Below, one piece after another: positions 51,571 through 60,086 of a stretch of DNA of 64,000 nt. Source of the DNA: Maribacter sp044594925 (GTDB taxonomy: Bacteria > Bacteroidota > Bacteroidia > Flavobacteriales > Flavobacteriaceae); the NCBI RefSeq assembly GCF_044594925.1, contig NZ_CP138991.1, positions 2,790,001-2,854,000 of the forward strand, read 5' to 3'. The notes below the pieces were generated by a model. The model was not told the origin of the DNA. It made no database searches and was given only the letters and a program-made list of their open reading frames with translations. Each line of letters starts with the position of its first letter. Position 1 is the stretch's first letter. The position numbers and the translations under genes were made by a program.

Positions 51571-51996
51571 ATGATCAACGGAATTATGTTAGTACTATTA
51601 AGCATTATCGCAGTACCCTCTTTGGTACTGTCTAAAAAACCAAATGCTAAAGAATTGTTAGAAAAAATAGAACCCTATCAAGGTTGGATAGGTCTTATCT
51701 TTTGCATTTTGGGTGTATGGGGTATTATTACCAGTATCCTTAACCTAGGATGGTTGACAACAGCTCCCATATGGTGGATTACTTTAGCAGCAGGTAGTTT
51801 GGTACAGGCCACACTTGGTTTTATGTTAGGCTCTGGTCTAATGAACAAACTTTTTATGGGTAAAAACCCAGAAGCGCAGAAAAAAGCCGCCGAACTAAGG
51901 AGTAAAATTGCCCCAAAGCAAGGAAAACTAGGCATCCTTGGTATTGCCGTAGGCGCTTGGATGATTATTGCGTCTTTTCTATTCACTATCTCTTAA
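51571..51996 (+). CDS. Small four-helix membrane protein, function unknown
   Basis: 141 residues from the ATG at 51571. A TTG at 51541 would overlap the -7 element and add a basic tail. Four hydrophobic segments: about 1-20 (IMLVLLSIIAVPSLVL), then three more at about 40-60, 68-90 and 118-138. No family recognised. It carries a motif-like stretch, WMIIASFLFTIS, at the C-terminus. It is the first gene of the candidate regulon, 11 nt before the SIMPL gene. Confidence 0.7.
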   Translation: MINGIMLVLLSIIAVPSLVLSKKPNAKELLEKIEPYQGWIGLIFCILGVWGIITSILNLGWLTTAPIWWITLAAGSLVQATLGFMLGSGLMNKLFMGKNPEAQKKAAELRSKIAPKQGKLGILGIAVGAWMIIASFLFTIS

Positions 51997-52007
51997 ACAT
52001 AGCAACA

Positions 52008-52604
52008 ATGAAAAAAGTAATCTCCATTCTACTATTATGTATTGGTATAATGACTAATGCTCAGGAAAAAAGAACGGTTACCGCCTCAGGTAGCGCGCTC
52101 ATCAAAAGGGAAACTACGGATTACCGCATAAAAGCGACCCTTAATATGGATCAGGTATACTATTCCGACCCACAATGTAAAAGCCTCGAAGAATTCAAAG
52201 AAAAGTACTTTACCACCTTAAAGGAAAATGGATTTGACCCTAAAGCTTTTCAGGAGTCTAAGATGGAATTCTTAACGTTAGGTTATCAAAAAGAAGGTAC
52301 TATCCTAAAATTTGAAACCACCTCTAAAGAAATGGCGGAGACCTTAATGGGTGTTAGGATGAACGGCATTACGCTTCAGTATCAATTCAAGTCTGTTTTA
52401 ACGCCTGACAAACGTAACGAACTACGCAAAAAAGCTTTGGAAGATGCTAAAGCAAATGCGGAGCAATTATGTAAAATTTCAGGAGGCACCTTGGGAGCTA
52501 TCACAAGTATAAGCGAGAGTGCGCCTAGACCAGAATTATGGAATTCCTATTATGATTCCTATGAAGAATTACTAACATTAAACGTTAGCTTTCAATTGAA
52601 ATAA
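52008..52604 (+). CDS. SIMPL-domain (DUF541) periplasmic protein
   Basis: 198 residues from the ATG at 52008 (a longer in-frame start would add 17 residues before the signal peptide). The signal peptide is KKVISILLLCIGIMTNAQ. The mature part is a SIMPL-like domain: TVTASGSALIKRETTDYRIKATL at the start and KKALEDAKANAEQLCKISGGTLGAITSISE near the end, a pattern typical of DUF541. Proteins of this family are linked to stress and envelope functions, with poorly defined activity. Second gene of the two-gene unit behind the palindromic site. Confidence 0.82.
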   Translation: MKKVISILLLCIGIMTNAQEKRTVTASGSALIKRETTDYRIKATLNMDQVYYSDPQCKSLEEFKEKYFTTLKENGFDPKAFQESKMEFLTLGYQKEGTILKFETTSKEMAETLMGVRMNGITLQYQFKSVLTPDKRNELRKKALEDAKANAEQLCKISGGTLGAITSISESAPRPELWNSYYDSYEELLTLNVSFQLK

Positions 52605-52623
52605 AAGCAGTTGGTTGGTTATG

Positions 52624-52660
52624 AACCCAGTGGTCATCATTATTTATTGATCGCTGGGTT
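52624..52660. terminator. Bidirectional terminator
   Basis: AACCCAG pairs with CTGGGTT, the stem continuing through G-T pairs (GTGGTCA with TGATCGC), and T-runs lie on the right. It separates the convergent SIMPL and NTF2-like genes. Confidence 0.7.
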
Positions 52661-52667
52661 TTGTCTT

Positions 52668-53210
52668 TTATTTATTCAACTTCAGGTCATTCAGAACCTT
52701 ATGGTTGTCTTTAAGAAAATCCCACTCTGAACCAAATTTATCGTCTTCTACGTTAAAATACCATACCTCGTTCCATTTCAAAAATTGGTTTTTGGCTTTG
52801 GTTCCTTTTAAAATATTATCACGAAAGTCATTATCAGCCAAATAGGTTTCGACATAGTTAGCTGTTTCCTCTAACCATAGAATACACTTATTACCATTAA
52901 CCATAATATGCTTAATTGTTATTTGGGCATTTGGAAAGGATTTTCTAAAAACGGTATATTCTTCTTCTAAGAATTTGTCCGATTCAGGACCTCCTTTGAG
53001 ATAGCTACGCATCTCAGTTTTCCAATTGGGCGAATTTGTTGCCTTGATGTAGCCTTCAGCAAAGTCACGTGTTTTTTTCTCAATTAACCTTTGCGCTTCA
53101 AATTGTTCTAAATTGGCTTTTAAAGTCTTTACTTCTGCTCTGTTTTGGCTTTTGGAACAAGCATTAAAGACCATGAGAGTCAGCAAACAGCAAACATATT
53201 TTTTCAACAT
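52668..53210 (-). CDS. NTF2-like lipoprotein
   Basis: 180 residues from the ATG at 53210 (upstream in-frame codons back to 53294 overlap the next gene and are not needed). The lipoprotein signal is LKKYVCCLLTLMVFNACSK. The rest has an NTF2/SnoaL-like pattern (DFAEGYIKATNSPNWKTEM, KSFPNAQITIKHIMVNGNKCI, WNEVWYFNVEDDKF). It lies 12 nt after the other SnoaL-like gene, so the two may descend from an old duplication, with one now exported and lipid-anchored. Ligand unknown. Confidence 0.7.
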   Translation of the reverse strand: MLKKYVCCLLTLMVFNACSKSQNRAEVKTLKANLEQFEAQRLIEKKTRDFAEGYIKATNSPNWKTEMRSYLKGGPESDKFLEEEYTVFRKSFPNAQITIKHIMVNGNKCILWLEETANYVETYLADNDFRDNILKGTKAKNQFLKWNEVWYFNVEDDKFGSEWDFLKDNHKVLNDLKLNK

Positions 53211-53221
53211 AATAATTGTTT

Positions 53222-53614
53222 TTAAGGTATTATTTCTTCTTTTGGTAGTACCCCCAATTGCTCCATGAGTAACATTTGATCGGCGATGAGCCAATGATCT
53301 ACTATTTTATCGTTTTCTATGGTGTAGCGAATTACAAAAGGTAAATCCATTTTTCTTCCGGTCGCAGGAATTCCACTAAACTCACTTTTATGAATACCAG
53401 TAGCTCTCCCTTGTATAATTACTTTTTTCCCTTCCGTTACCATTTCCTCGATAAACAGTTCGTATTGAGGAAAAGCCCCTTCAAAAAAACCAATGTGTTC
53501 TATTAGTTTTTCATCACTGGTGTACTCCTCTAATAGTTCACGGTTCTTTTCAACACCTGATATCGCATTGAAATACTTGATAATAAACTCCCTGTTCTTC
53601 TTTAGACTATCCAT
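53222..53614 (-). CDS. SnoaL-like ester cyclase-type protein
   Basis: 130 residues, cytosolic, no signal. A single SnoaL/ester-cyclase-like domain of the NTF2 fold: LLEEYTSDEKLIEHIGFFEGAFPQYELFIEEMVTEGKKVIIQGRATGIH, then FVIRYTIENDKIVDHWLIADQMLLMEQLGV, with the hydrophobic pocket pattern typical of the group. Next to the NTF2-like lipoprotein gene. Ligand or substrate unknown. Confidence 0.8.
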   Translation of the reverse strand: MDSLKKNREFIIKYFNAISGVEKNRELLEEYTSDEKLIEHIGFFEGAFPQYELFIEEMVTEGKKVIIQGRATGIHKSEFSGIPATGRKMDLPFVIRYTIENDKIVDHWLIADQMLLMEQLGVLPKEEIIP

Positions 53615-53712
53615 AGATTCGTTTTTAAGGTTGAAAGTATTTTAGATACTTCAAATTTAAGGGTGCTTTCAAGGTCTAAATTGACCAGAGGTTGCGAAAA
53701 ATTGTATCTAGG

Positions 53713-54576
53713 TTACATTTTCCCCTTTATAAATTCGGAAGGATTAAAACCGAACTCCTTTTGAAAAGATCGGGTAAAATGGCTCTTGCTCGCAAAACCT
53801 ACCTCATAGCATACCTCACTTACGTTCAAATCTTTATCCGTTGATTGCAACAGTTTTTTTGCCTTTTCCAATCGCACAAACCTTAGATATTGCTGTGGCG
53901 ACATTTGGGTAAGTGCCTTGATTTTTCGAAATAATTGGGTACGGCTCAGCGCCATGGCATCTGCCAAGGTATCTACCTTAAAATCAGGGTCCGAAAGATG
54001 CGACTGTAGCACCACGTTCACCTTTTTAAGAAATACGCCCTCCTTAAAACTCTTTAGGGCAGCAGCCTTTTCCATATTCTCTGTGTTCGAAAAATATGTT
54101 GTAAGCCTTTTGGCAATGGCTGCATAGTAATTCGGATATTGTTTTGGCAACAAGTTTTGCATATTATTTTGGTCAGCTGAAATAGTAGTAATCGGTTCTT
54201 TTGGTATGGAAACTTTAAAGCGAGTTCCTCGATTTAGTCGCTCTACCAAGAGTCCATTTTTAACAGAAGATAGAATCTCCCCAAGTTTTGAAAGGTCTAC
54301 GCCCGAATTTTCAATAGAAACGACGTAATGGCCCTTTTTTAGATTACACGCGCTCAAGGAAACTTTTACGGTATTGGATTGGGGAGTAAATGTTATGATA
54401 CGACTTAATAGTACCGTGAATTCAGAAAGCAATTTTTCTGGATAGTAAAATGTCTGTACTGTGGAAATAAAAGGTACAAAAATTAGTACGATTTCTTGTG
54501 CTTTAGCATAGGCTTGTAAACCATTTACCAAGTCGCTTAATAGGGGAACTAAGTCTGTATGAATACGTGTAGACAT
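53713..54576 (-). CDS. AraC-family regulator with degenerate ATPase-like N-terminus
   Basis: 287 residues. The C-terminal 100 are an AraC HTH pair (VDTLADAMALSRTQLFRKIKALTQMSPQQYLRFVRLEKA, VSEVCYEVGFASKSHFTRSFQKEFGFNPSEF). Residues about 1-130 resemble the ATPase domain of a histidine kinase but are degraded: there is no His box, no Asn-rich N box, and the G1 region reads SIENSGVDLS in place of a DNGxG motif; RGTRFKVSIP matches the usual end of the domain. So it looks like a shortened hybrid two-component regulator that no longer phosphorylates. It is divergent from no adjacent target I can name. Confidence 0.82.
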   Translation of the reverse strand: MSTRIHTDLVPLLSDLVNGLQAYAKAQEIVLIFVPFISTVQTFYYPEKLLSEFTVLLSRIITFTPQSNTVKVSLSACNLKKGHYVVSIENSGVDLSKLGEILSSVKNGLLVERLNRGTRFKVSIPKEPITTISADQNNMQNLLPKQYPNYYAAIAKRLTTYFSNTENMEKAAALKSFKEGVFLKKVNVVLQSHLSDPDFKVDTLADAMALSRTQLFRKIKALTQMSPQQYLRFVRLEKAKKLLQSTDKDLNVSEVCYEVGFASKSHFTRSFQKEFGFNPSEFIKGKM

Positions 54577-54666
54577 AGTTAATTATATGAACTTAAGATA
54601 ATTGAAACTTGGCTTTTTTGCAAATACGGGCTTTATATCTCTTTATTATACCTGCTTAAAACAAAA

Positions 54667-54698
54667 AATCCTTATCATCTCTGATAAGGATTTTAATT
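54667..54698. terminator. Bidirectional hairpin, relic of a second tRNA terminator
   Basis: AATCCTTATCA pairs with TGATAAGGATT around TCTC, with T-rich sequence on both sides. It stands in the same place relative to a CTCCCC block as the terminator at 54797-54823 does to tRNA-Asn. Confidence 0.65.
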
Positions 54699-54732
54699 TT
54701 ACTCCCCTCATTTCGGCAAGCTCCATGCAACG

Positions 54733-54783
54733 CTTGGGCTCCCTTCGACTCGTACCTCGCTCAGGACAGGCTTCTCGCCCAAG
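54733..54783. repeat. Short repeat-like element flanked by 7-bp inverted arms
   Basis: Arms CTTGGGC (54733-54739) and GCCCAAG (54777-54783) enclose CCCTTCGACT...GCTCAGGACAGG, a string resembling short dispersed repeats seen in flavobacterial genomes. Its dispersal cannot be confirmed from one window. Confidence 0.45.
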
Positions 54784-54796
54784 AACTCTTGCACAC

Positions 54797-54823
54797 AAAA
54801 AAACCCTATCGTTTCCGACAAGG
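54797..54823 (-). terminator. Terminator of tRNA-Asn
   Basis: On the minus strand CCTTGTCG pairs with CGATAGGG around a GAAA loop and runs into seven T's, just 3' of the tRNA. Confidence 0.8.
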
Positions 54824-54839
54824 TTTTCTTTTTGTTTTG

Positions 54840-54913
54840 CTCCCCCTCTTGGGCTCGAACCAAGGACCCTCTGATTAACAGTCAGATGCTCTAACCAACT
54901 GAGCTAAGGAGGA
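54840..54913 (-). tRNA. tRNA-Asn (anticodon GTT)
   Basis: Minus-strand cloverleaf: acceptor TCCTCCT with AGGGGGA, D arm GCTC, anticodon stem TCTGA/TCAGA with loop CTGTTAA (GTT), T arm CTTGG-TTCGAGC-CCAAG, discriminator G. CCA not encoded. The stop-free plus-strand frame across it, ending PPLGLEPRTL, is a known artefact of tRNA sequence. Confidence 0.95.
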
Positions 54914-54994
54914 AAATAATCCGCTTTAATCACTCAAAGCGGCTGCAAATATAGTTGTTTTTTAAAACTCGCCAAACAAAAAAAAGTGCTTTTT

Positions 54995-56347
54995 CTATTT
55001 AAAAAGCCATTTATAGACATCATTACCGTTTGCGAACAATAACAAGGCTATTAAAAGGAAGAATCCTGTCATCTGTGCATACTCCAAAAACTTATCGCTA
55101 GGCTTTCTCCCCGTTATCATTTCATAGAGCAAAAACATTACATGACCTCCATCTAGTGCAGGTATGGGAAGTATGTTCATAAACGCCAATATAATGGATA
55201 TAAAAGCTGTTGCGCTCCAGAATGCAGGCCAATTCCAAGAATCTGGAAAAAGACCCCCAATTGCTGCAAAGCCCCCAACTCCCTTATATGCTCCGGTAGA
55301 GGGGTTGAAAATCTTCTTCATTTGTTTTACGTAACCGGTCAGCGTGTTTACGCCTTTATCAATTCCCGCAGGAATGGATTCTAAGAAGGAATATTTAACC
55401 GTCTCCATCTTAAAATAACCTTTTTCCTCATATTCCTCCATTGAAGAAAGCCCTACAACCACTCCTAATTTTCCCTCGTCGGAAACTCCTGCCTCCATAG
55501 GAATAGTGGACCCATTTCGTAAAATAGATAGCTGCACCTTCTTTCCTTTATTTTCTGTTAGAAAGGGTACTATTTCATCTTGGTAGTGTACCGCAGCACC
55601 GTTTATACCAACAACAGCATCCTTTTCCTGAAGCCCGATATCCGCATTATGAGAATCCTCTGGCACCTGTCTAATGATGAACGGCGTACGCATACTAAGG
55701 AAACGTATTTTATCTTCATCCTCTAATAAAGTAGCGATGAAATCTACAGGAATCTCTTGTTCAAAATTACGACCATCTCTTTGAATGGTCATTGTATTGC
55801 CATTAATAATCTCTATGGGAAGCGCTCCAAATTTCTCGATTTTTTCTCCGTCAATGGCAAGTATCAAGTCGCCGGTCTGGACACCCAATTTATCTCCAAT
55901 GTTTTTTTCCGTAACTAAAAAACCATCCTTTAGACTGTCTGCCGGAATATATTCTTCACCGTAAGACCAAGCCATTCCTATATAAATAATAACGGCCAAA
56001 ATAAAGTTTACCGTTACTCCTCCCAACATAATAATTAAACGTTGCCAGGCTGGTTTGCTTCTAAACTCCCATTCTTTAGGCTCTTCTTTCATAACTTCGG
56101 TATCCATACTTTCATCTATCATCCCGGAAATTTTCACATAACCGCCTAAGGGCAGCCAACCGATACCGTAAACGGTTTCCCCTATCTTCTTTTTAAACAG
56201 CGAAAATTTTACATCAAAAAACAAGTAGAATTTCTCAACACGGGTCTTAAATAGTTTTGCTGGAATAAAGTGTCCAAGTTCATGCAATACGATAAGCAAG
56301 GACAGGCTTAAGAAAAATTGTATTGTCTTTATTATAATGGGGCTCAT
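54995..56347 (-). CDS. rseP: RIP zinc metalloprotease (site-2 protease)
   Basis: 450 residues. First membrane helix with the HExxH zinc site (LHELGHF, H22-E23-H26), a large periplasmic part with PDZ-like stretches (TGDLILAIDGEKIEKFG, DAVVGINGAAV), and a last-helix NILPIPALDGGHVMF motif that completes the site. The family cleaves membrane-bound anti-sigma factors or signal-peptide remnants. Length matches RseP. No anti-sigma substrate gene is adjacent. It is divergent from the SCO gene. Confidence 0.92.
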   Translation of the reverse strand: MSPIIIKTIQFFLSLSLLIVLHELGHFIPAKLFKTRVEKFYLFFDVKFSLFKKKIGETVYGIGWLPLGGYVKISGMIDESMDTEVMKEEPKEWEFRSKPAWQRLIIMLGGVTVNFILAVIIYIGMAWSYGEEYIPADSLKDGFLVTEKNIGDKLGVQTGDLILAIDGEKIEKFGALPIEIINGNTMTIQRDGRNFEQEIPVDFIATLLEDEDKIRFLSMRTPFIIRQVPEDSHNADIGLQEKDAVVGINGAAVHYQDEIVPFLTENKGKKVQLSILRNGSTIPMEAGVSDEGKLGVVVGLSSMEEYEEKGYFKMETVKYSFLESIPAGIDKGVNTLTGYVKQMKKIFNPSTGAYKGVGGFAAIGGLFPDSWNWPAFWSATAFISIILAFMNILPIPALDGGHVMFLLYEMITGRKPSDKFLEYAQMTGFFLLIALLLFANGNDVYKWLFK

Positions 56348-56373
56348 TAGTATCTTCTAAAATTTAAATCGGA

Positions 56374-56381
56374 CAAAAGTA
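56374..56381 (-). promoter_or_regulatory. Possible -7 element of rseP
   Basis: Reads TACTTTTG on the minus strand, 27 nt upstream of the rseP start, and matches TAnnTTTG. The -33 box is not clear. Confidence 0.4.
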
Positions 56382-56465
56382 CATTTTTACAGGGTCTTAA
56401 AAAAAGAAACTCGCCACCCTTGGTCTATTTTAAGAATATTTTGGCAGCTATTGCTGGCCCACAGC

Positions 56466-56496
56466 TTGAAACCTTCGCTGAGCTAACTTACCTTTG
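56466..56496 (+). promoter_or_regulatory. Promoter of the SCO gene
   Basis: TTG (56466-56468), a 20-nt spacer and TACCTTTG (56489-56496) match the Bacteroidota TTG-N17-23-TAnnTTTG consensus. The ATG at 56508 is 12 nt downstream. Confidence 0.7.
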
Positions 56497-56507
56497 TAAA
56501 AAAAACG

Positions 56508-57182
56508 ATGCGCTCTTTTTTTAGCCAATTTAAATTTTTGGGGATTGTTCTTTTACTACTATCAGCTGTAATCATCTACCTATTTTATAATGCGCTGAAA
56601 CCCACAAGACTCTTGCCCGTATATTCTCCGGCCATGGTTAATTCGGAATTGGTTCCTGAAGAAATTCAACATATAAGGAAATACCACACCATTGCCGACT
56701 TTTCATTGACCAATCAAAATGGCAAGATCATAACAGAGGACGATTACGAAAACAAAATCTACATTGCCGATTTCTTTTTTACCACCTGTCCTACAATTTG
56801 TCCCGTCATGACAAAAAATATGGGCGATATACAAGACCGGATTATTGATGACCCTAGTGTATTATTACTATCCCATACGGTTACTCCACAGATAGATTCT
56901 GTTCCGCAGTTAAAGAAATACGCTATGGAAAAAGGCGTGAACGATGCAAAATGGAATTTGGTCACTGGGGATAAAAAGGTCATCTATGAACTCGCCAGAA
57001 AATCTTACTTAGCAGTAAAGACAGATGGTGATGGAGGGCCTTTTGATATGATACATACAGAAAATTTTATTTTAGTGGATAAAGAAAAGCGTATTCGAGG
57101 TTTTTATGATGGCACTAAAAAAGAAGCCATTAAAGAACTCTTGGAAGATTTAGAAGTACTCAAGGCTTCTTACGCAGAGTAA
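56508..57182 (+). CDS. SCO1/SenC-type copper/thiol protein
   Basis: 224 residues, one N-terminal membrane anchor (LGIVLLLLSAVIIYLF), thioredoxin fold outside. The copper site is complete: C94 and C98 (FFTTCPTICPV) and H183 (DMIHTENF). It delivers copper to, or keeps reduced, the CuA site of cytochrome oxidase. A good promoter (56466-56496) sits just upstream; single gene, followed by feoA after 93 nt. Confidence 0.92.
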   Translation: MRSFFSQFKFLGIVLLLLSAVIIYLFYNALKPTRLLPVYSPAMVNSELVPEEIQHIRKYHTIADFSLTNQNGKIITEDDYENKIYIADFFFTTCPTICPVMTKNMGDIQDRIIDDPSVLLLSHTVTPQIDSVPQLKKYAMEKGVNDAKWNLVTGDKKVIYELARKSYLAVKTDGDGGPFDMIHTENFILVDKEKRIRGFYDGTKKEAIKELLEDLEVLKASYAE

Positions 57183-57275
57183 TTAGATAATACCTTTTCT
57201 TTTTTCGATTTTAACAGATTTCCTTTCAATTTTTCCCTTATTTTTGTCCTTACTTAAAATGAATCTAAATAAAAA

Positions 57276-57509
57276 TTGGAGACAACTGTTGGGCATTTAA
57301 AGCGAGGTGAAAGAGGAATTATAAAGGAATTCGCAGAAGATTTATTGCCCATAAAACTTCTAGAACTAGGCTGCCTACCCGGTAACGAGGTAGAATTAAT
57401 ACAAGTGGCACCACTCCAAGACCCAATATACATTAATGTTAATGGTTCTCATATAGCCATAAGGCGATCAATGGCATTTCAAATTGCCATAGAAATCATT
57501 AAAGAATAA
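57276..57509 (+). CDS. feoA: FeoA ferrous-iron transport accessory protein
   Basis: 77 residues with the SH3-like FeoA fold (GHLKRGERGIIKEFAED, LLELGCLPGNEVELIQVAPLQDPIYINVNGSHIAIRRS). The frame has a stop at 57270 and no in-frame ATG near, so translation starts at the TTG at 57276. It lies 7 nt before feoB. It regulates or supports FeoB, either at the membrane or by binding the GTPase domain. Confidence 0.9.
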   Translation: METTVGHLKRGERGIIKEFAEDLLPIKLLELGCLPGNEVELIQVAPLQDPIYINVNGSHIAIRRSMAFQIAIEIIKE

Positions 57510-57516
57510 TATTCCT

Positions 57517-59760
57517 ATGAGCAAACAAATTAACGTAGCGCTTATAGGAAATCCTAATACAGGTAAAACTTCGGTTTTCAATCAACTTACCGGGCTTAAC
57601 CAAAAAGTGGGTAACTATCCTGGAATTACAGTAGAAAAGAAAGAGGGTGTTTGTAAACTTCCTAGAGGCGTTAAAGCCCATATCTTGGATTTACCAGGAA
57701 CCTATAGCCTTAACACCACTTCTTTAGATGAAAGTGTGGCCGTAGAATTATTGCTAAATAAAAATGATAAAAATCATCCAGATGTTGCCTTGGTAGTGTC
57801 GGATGTTGAAAATTTAAAACGAAACCTTCTTCTATTCACCCAGATAAAAGACCTTAAAATTCCTACCATATTAGTCATAAATATGGCCGATAGAATGTCT
57901 CGTAAAGGCATTAGTATAGACATTTCTTTACTAGAGGAGCACCTAGATGCCAAAATTGCTTTGGTCAGTACCAGAAAAGGAACAGGCATAGAAGAACTTA
58001 AGGAATTGATTGCAGGTTTTAAAAATCTTTCCAAAAAACCAATTGTAGACACCACTGTCATTGCCCCAGATTACTTTGACGGACTAAAAAGCACTTTTCC
58101 AAACGAAGATTTATATAAACTATGGTTGGTCATCACCCAAGATGTTAACTTCATGCCTATCGAGAAGAATCTAATAAAAGACGCATCTTCTTTTGACACT
58201 AAATCAAAATCTGAACTCAAAAGATTACAACAAAAAGAAACAATTTTAAGGTATCAGTTTATTAACGGTATTCTAAAGGAAACATATAAAGTCGATATCA
58301 ACGCGGCAAAAGGATTTAGGGCCGGGTTAGACAAAGTACTAACCCATAAGGTATTTGGATATCTAATTTTCTTCCTGATTCTATTGCTCATTTTTCAAAC
58401 TATTTATGGTTGGAGCGAATATCCCATGGATATGATAGATTCCTTTTTTGCTTCCGCTACAGAATGGGTTAAAAATACGCTTCCGGCCGGTGTATTCACT
58501 GATCTTATTGCAGAAGGAATCCTAGCCGGTATTGGTGGTATCGTCATCTTTATTCCTCAAATTGCATTTCTATTCTTTTTCATAGCGCTCTTGGAAGAAA
58601 CCGGTTATATGAGTAGGGTGGTTTTTTTAATGGACCGTGTAATGCGTCCTTTTGGCCTAAGTGGTAAAAGCGTAGTACCTTTAATATCTGGGACAGCTTG
58701 TGCTATTCCCGCGGTTATGGCTACAAGAACCATCGAAAATTGGAAAGAACGTCTTATTACGATTTTAGTTACGCCCTTTACCACCTGTTCCGCCAGATTA
58801 CCTGTTTACTTAATTATAATTGCCCTAGTTATCCCTGAAGGTAGTTTTTTGGGGCTTAGCTACAAGGCTTTGATTTTAATGTTGCTATACCTGCTCGGCT
58901 TTGGGGCGGCCATCCTCTCTGCCGTGGTATTGAACAAAATCTTAAAAATAAAGAGCAGGTCCTTTTTTGTTGTAGAAATGCCAAATTACAAACTCCCTTT
59001 ACCTAAAAATGTAGCTTATACCGTATTGGAAAAAACAAAGAGTTTTGTGTTAGGCGCAGGTAAAATTATTTTAGCTATTTCCATTATACTTTGGTTTTTA
59101 GGTTCTTTTGGAATTTCGAATAATTTCAAAAATGCGGAACAAATAGTACAACAACGTATTGATACTGACGGATACTCCGCCTTTAATCAATTAGATATAG
59201 CAACAAAATTAGGGCAATATCAACAAGAGCTGAATGACAGTATTTCCAAAAATGCTTATACAATAGATAAAGTTGCCTTTACAAATGCTATGGCGCATAA
59301 AAAAACAGAACTTCTTAATCTTGCCAAAAGTCAGGAAATTGCAAGTTTTAAGCTAGAAAATTCTTTTATGGGATATGCAGGAAAAGTTATTGAGCCCATA
59401 GTAAAGCCCTTAGGTTATGATTGGAAGATAGGTATTGCCGTTTTAACCTCATTTGCTGCTAGAGAGGTCTTTGTAGGCACCTTGGCCACCATTTATAGCG
59501 TTGGTAGCGGTGAAGAAAATACGGATACTATTACTCAAAGAATGGCAGCGGAGGTAAATCCAAAGACCCAAAAACCTGTTTTTAATCTCGCCACCGGAAT
59601 TTCGATATTATTATTTTATGCTTTTGCCATGCAATGCATGAGCACTTTAGCTGTTGTGAAACGTGAAACCAATTCTTGGAAATGGCCTACAGGGCAACTC
59701 GTTTTCATGAGTCTTTTTGCCTATATTGTCGCATTAATAGCTTATCAACTTTTAAAATAA
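57517..59760 (+). CDS. feoB: FeoB ferrous-iron transporter
   Basis: 747 residues. The N-terminal GTPase has G1 GNPNTGKT (11-18), DLPGTYSL (G3) and NMAD (G4). A helical linker leads to two Gate-type membrane regions, with GRIXPLISGT-like sequence (SVVPLISGTACAIPAVMATR) and a second half ending AYIVALIAYQLLK. It imports ferrous iron with GTP hydrolysis. It is 7 nt after feoA and 1 nt before a tiny Cys-rich gene. Confidence 0.95.
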   Translation: MSKQINVALIGNPNTGKTSVFNQLTGLNQKVGNYPGITVEKKEGVCKLPRGVKAHILDLPGTYSLNTTSLDESVAVELLLNKNDKNHPDVALVVSDVENLKRNLLLFTQIKDLKIPTILVINMADRMSRKGISIDISLLEEHLDAKIALVSTRKGTGIEELKELIAGFKNLSKKPIVDTTVIAPDYFDGLKSTFPNEDLYKLWLVITQDVNFMPIEKNLIKDASSFDTKSKSELKRLQQKETILRYQFINGILKETYKVDINAAKGFRAGLDKVLTHKVFGYLIFFLILLLIFQTIYGWSEYPMDMIDSFFASATEWVKNTLPAGVFTDLIAEGILAGIGGIVIFIPQIAFLFFFIALLEETGYMSRVVFLMDRVMRPFGLSGKSVVPLISGTACAIPAVMATRTIENWKERLITILVTPFTTCSARLPVYLIIIALVIPEGSFLGLSYKALILMLLYLLGFGAAILSAVVLNKILKIKSRSFFVVEMPNYKLPLPKNVAYTVLEKTKSFVLGAGKIILAISIILWFLGSFGISNNFKNAEQIVQQRIDTDGYSAFNQLDIATKLGQYQQELNDSISKNAYTIDKVAFTNAMAHKKTELLNLAKSQEIASFKLENSFMGYAGKVIEPIVKPLGYDWKIGIAVLTSFAAREVFVGTLATIYSVGSGEENTDTITQRMAAEVNPKTQKPVFNLATGISILLFYAFAMQCMSTLAVVKRETNSWKWPTGQLVFMSLFAYIVALIAYQLLK

Positions 59761-59761
59761 A

Positions 59762-59911
59762 ATGGATATCGTACAACAAATACTAGTCTACATTACTTTA
59801 GCTATTGCTATTGGATATATCCTTAAAAAATTCTTCCTTCCTAAATCATTGTTCAGCACAAAAAAACAAAAGTCCAAAGCCTGTGGACAAGACGATTGTG
59901 GCTGTAATTAA
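59762..59911 (+). CDS. FeoB-associated Cys-rich membrane protein
   Basis: 49 residues: one membrane helix (ILVYITLAIAIGYIL), then a basic stretch and a Cys-rich end (ACGQDDCGCN). It matches the small FeoB-associated Cys-rich proteins found after feoB in many Bacteroidota. The ATG is 1 nt after the feoB stop. The helix and the three cysteines may assist iron handling or assembly, with no proven activity known to me. Confidence 0.85.
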   Translation: MDIVQQILVYITLAIAIGYILKKFFLPKSLFSTKKQKSKACGQDDCGCN

Positions 59912-60086
59912 GGCCTAAAAAATAGCCGCGTTATATTTTGGCTGTAACAAATTACACTATTTCAAGTCTTCCTCTGAACCGAACCTAGTTCGTTAAAAAA
60001 ATAATAAATACATCCTAAGAAAAACAAAAACAGGAAGCTAATGCGCTTACCTATTCTTTAGTTTGTAATTAAGTTATCCAAGTTAT

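Noticed and set aside
54602..54874. 90-codon ORF ending PPLGLEPRTL
   Set aside because: It runs through the terminators and into tRNA-Asn on the opposite strand; this C-terminal string is a known artefact of translating tRNA sequence.
57259..57297. ATG-started short ORF upstream of feoA
   Set aside because: It is in another frame and closes after 13 codons; no sign of a frameshift in feoA.
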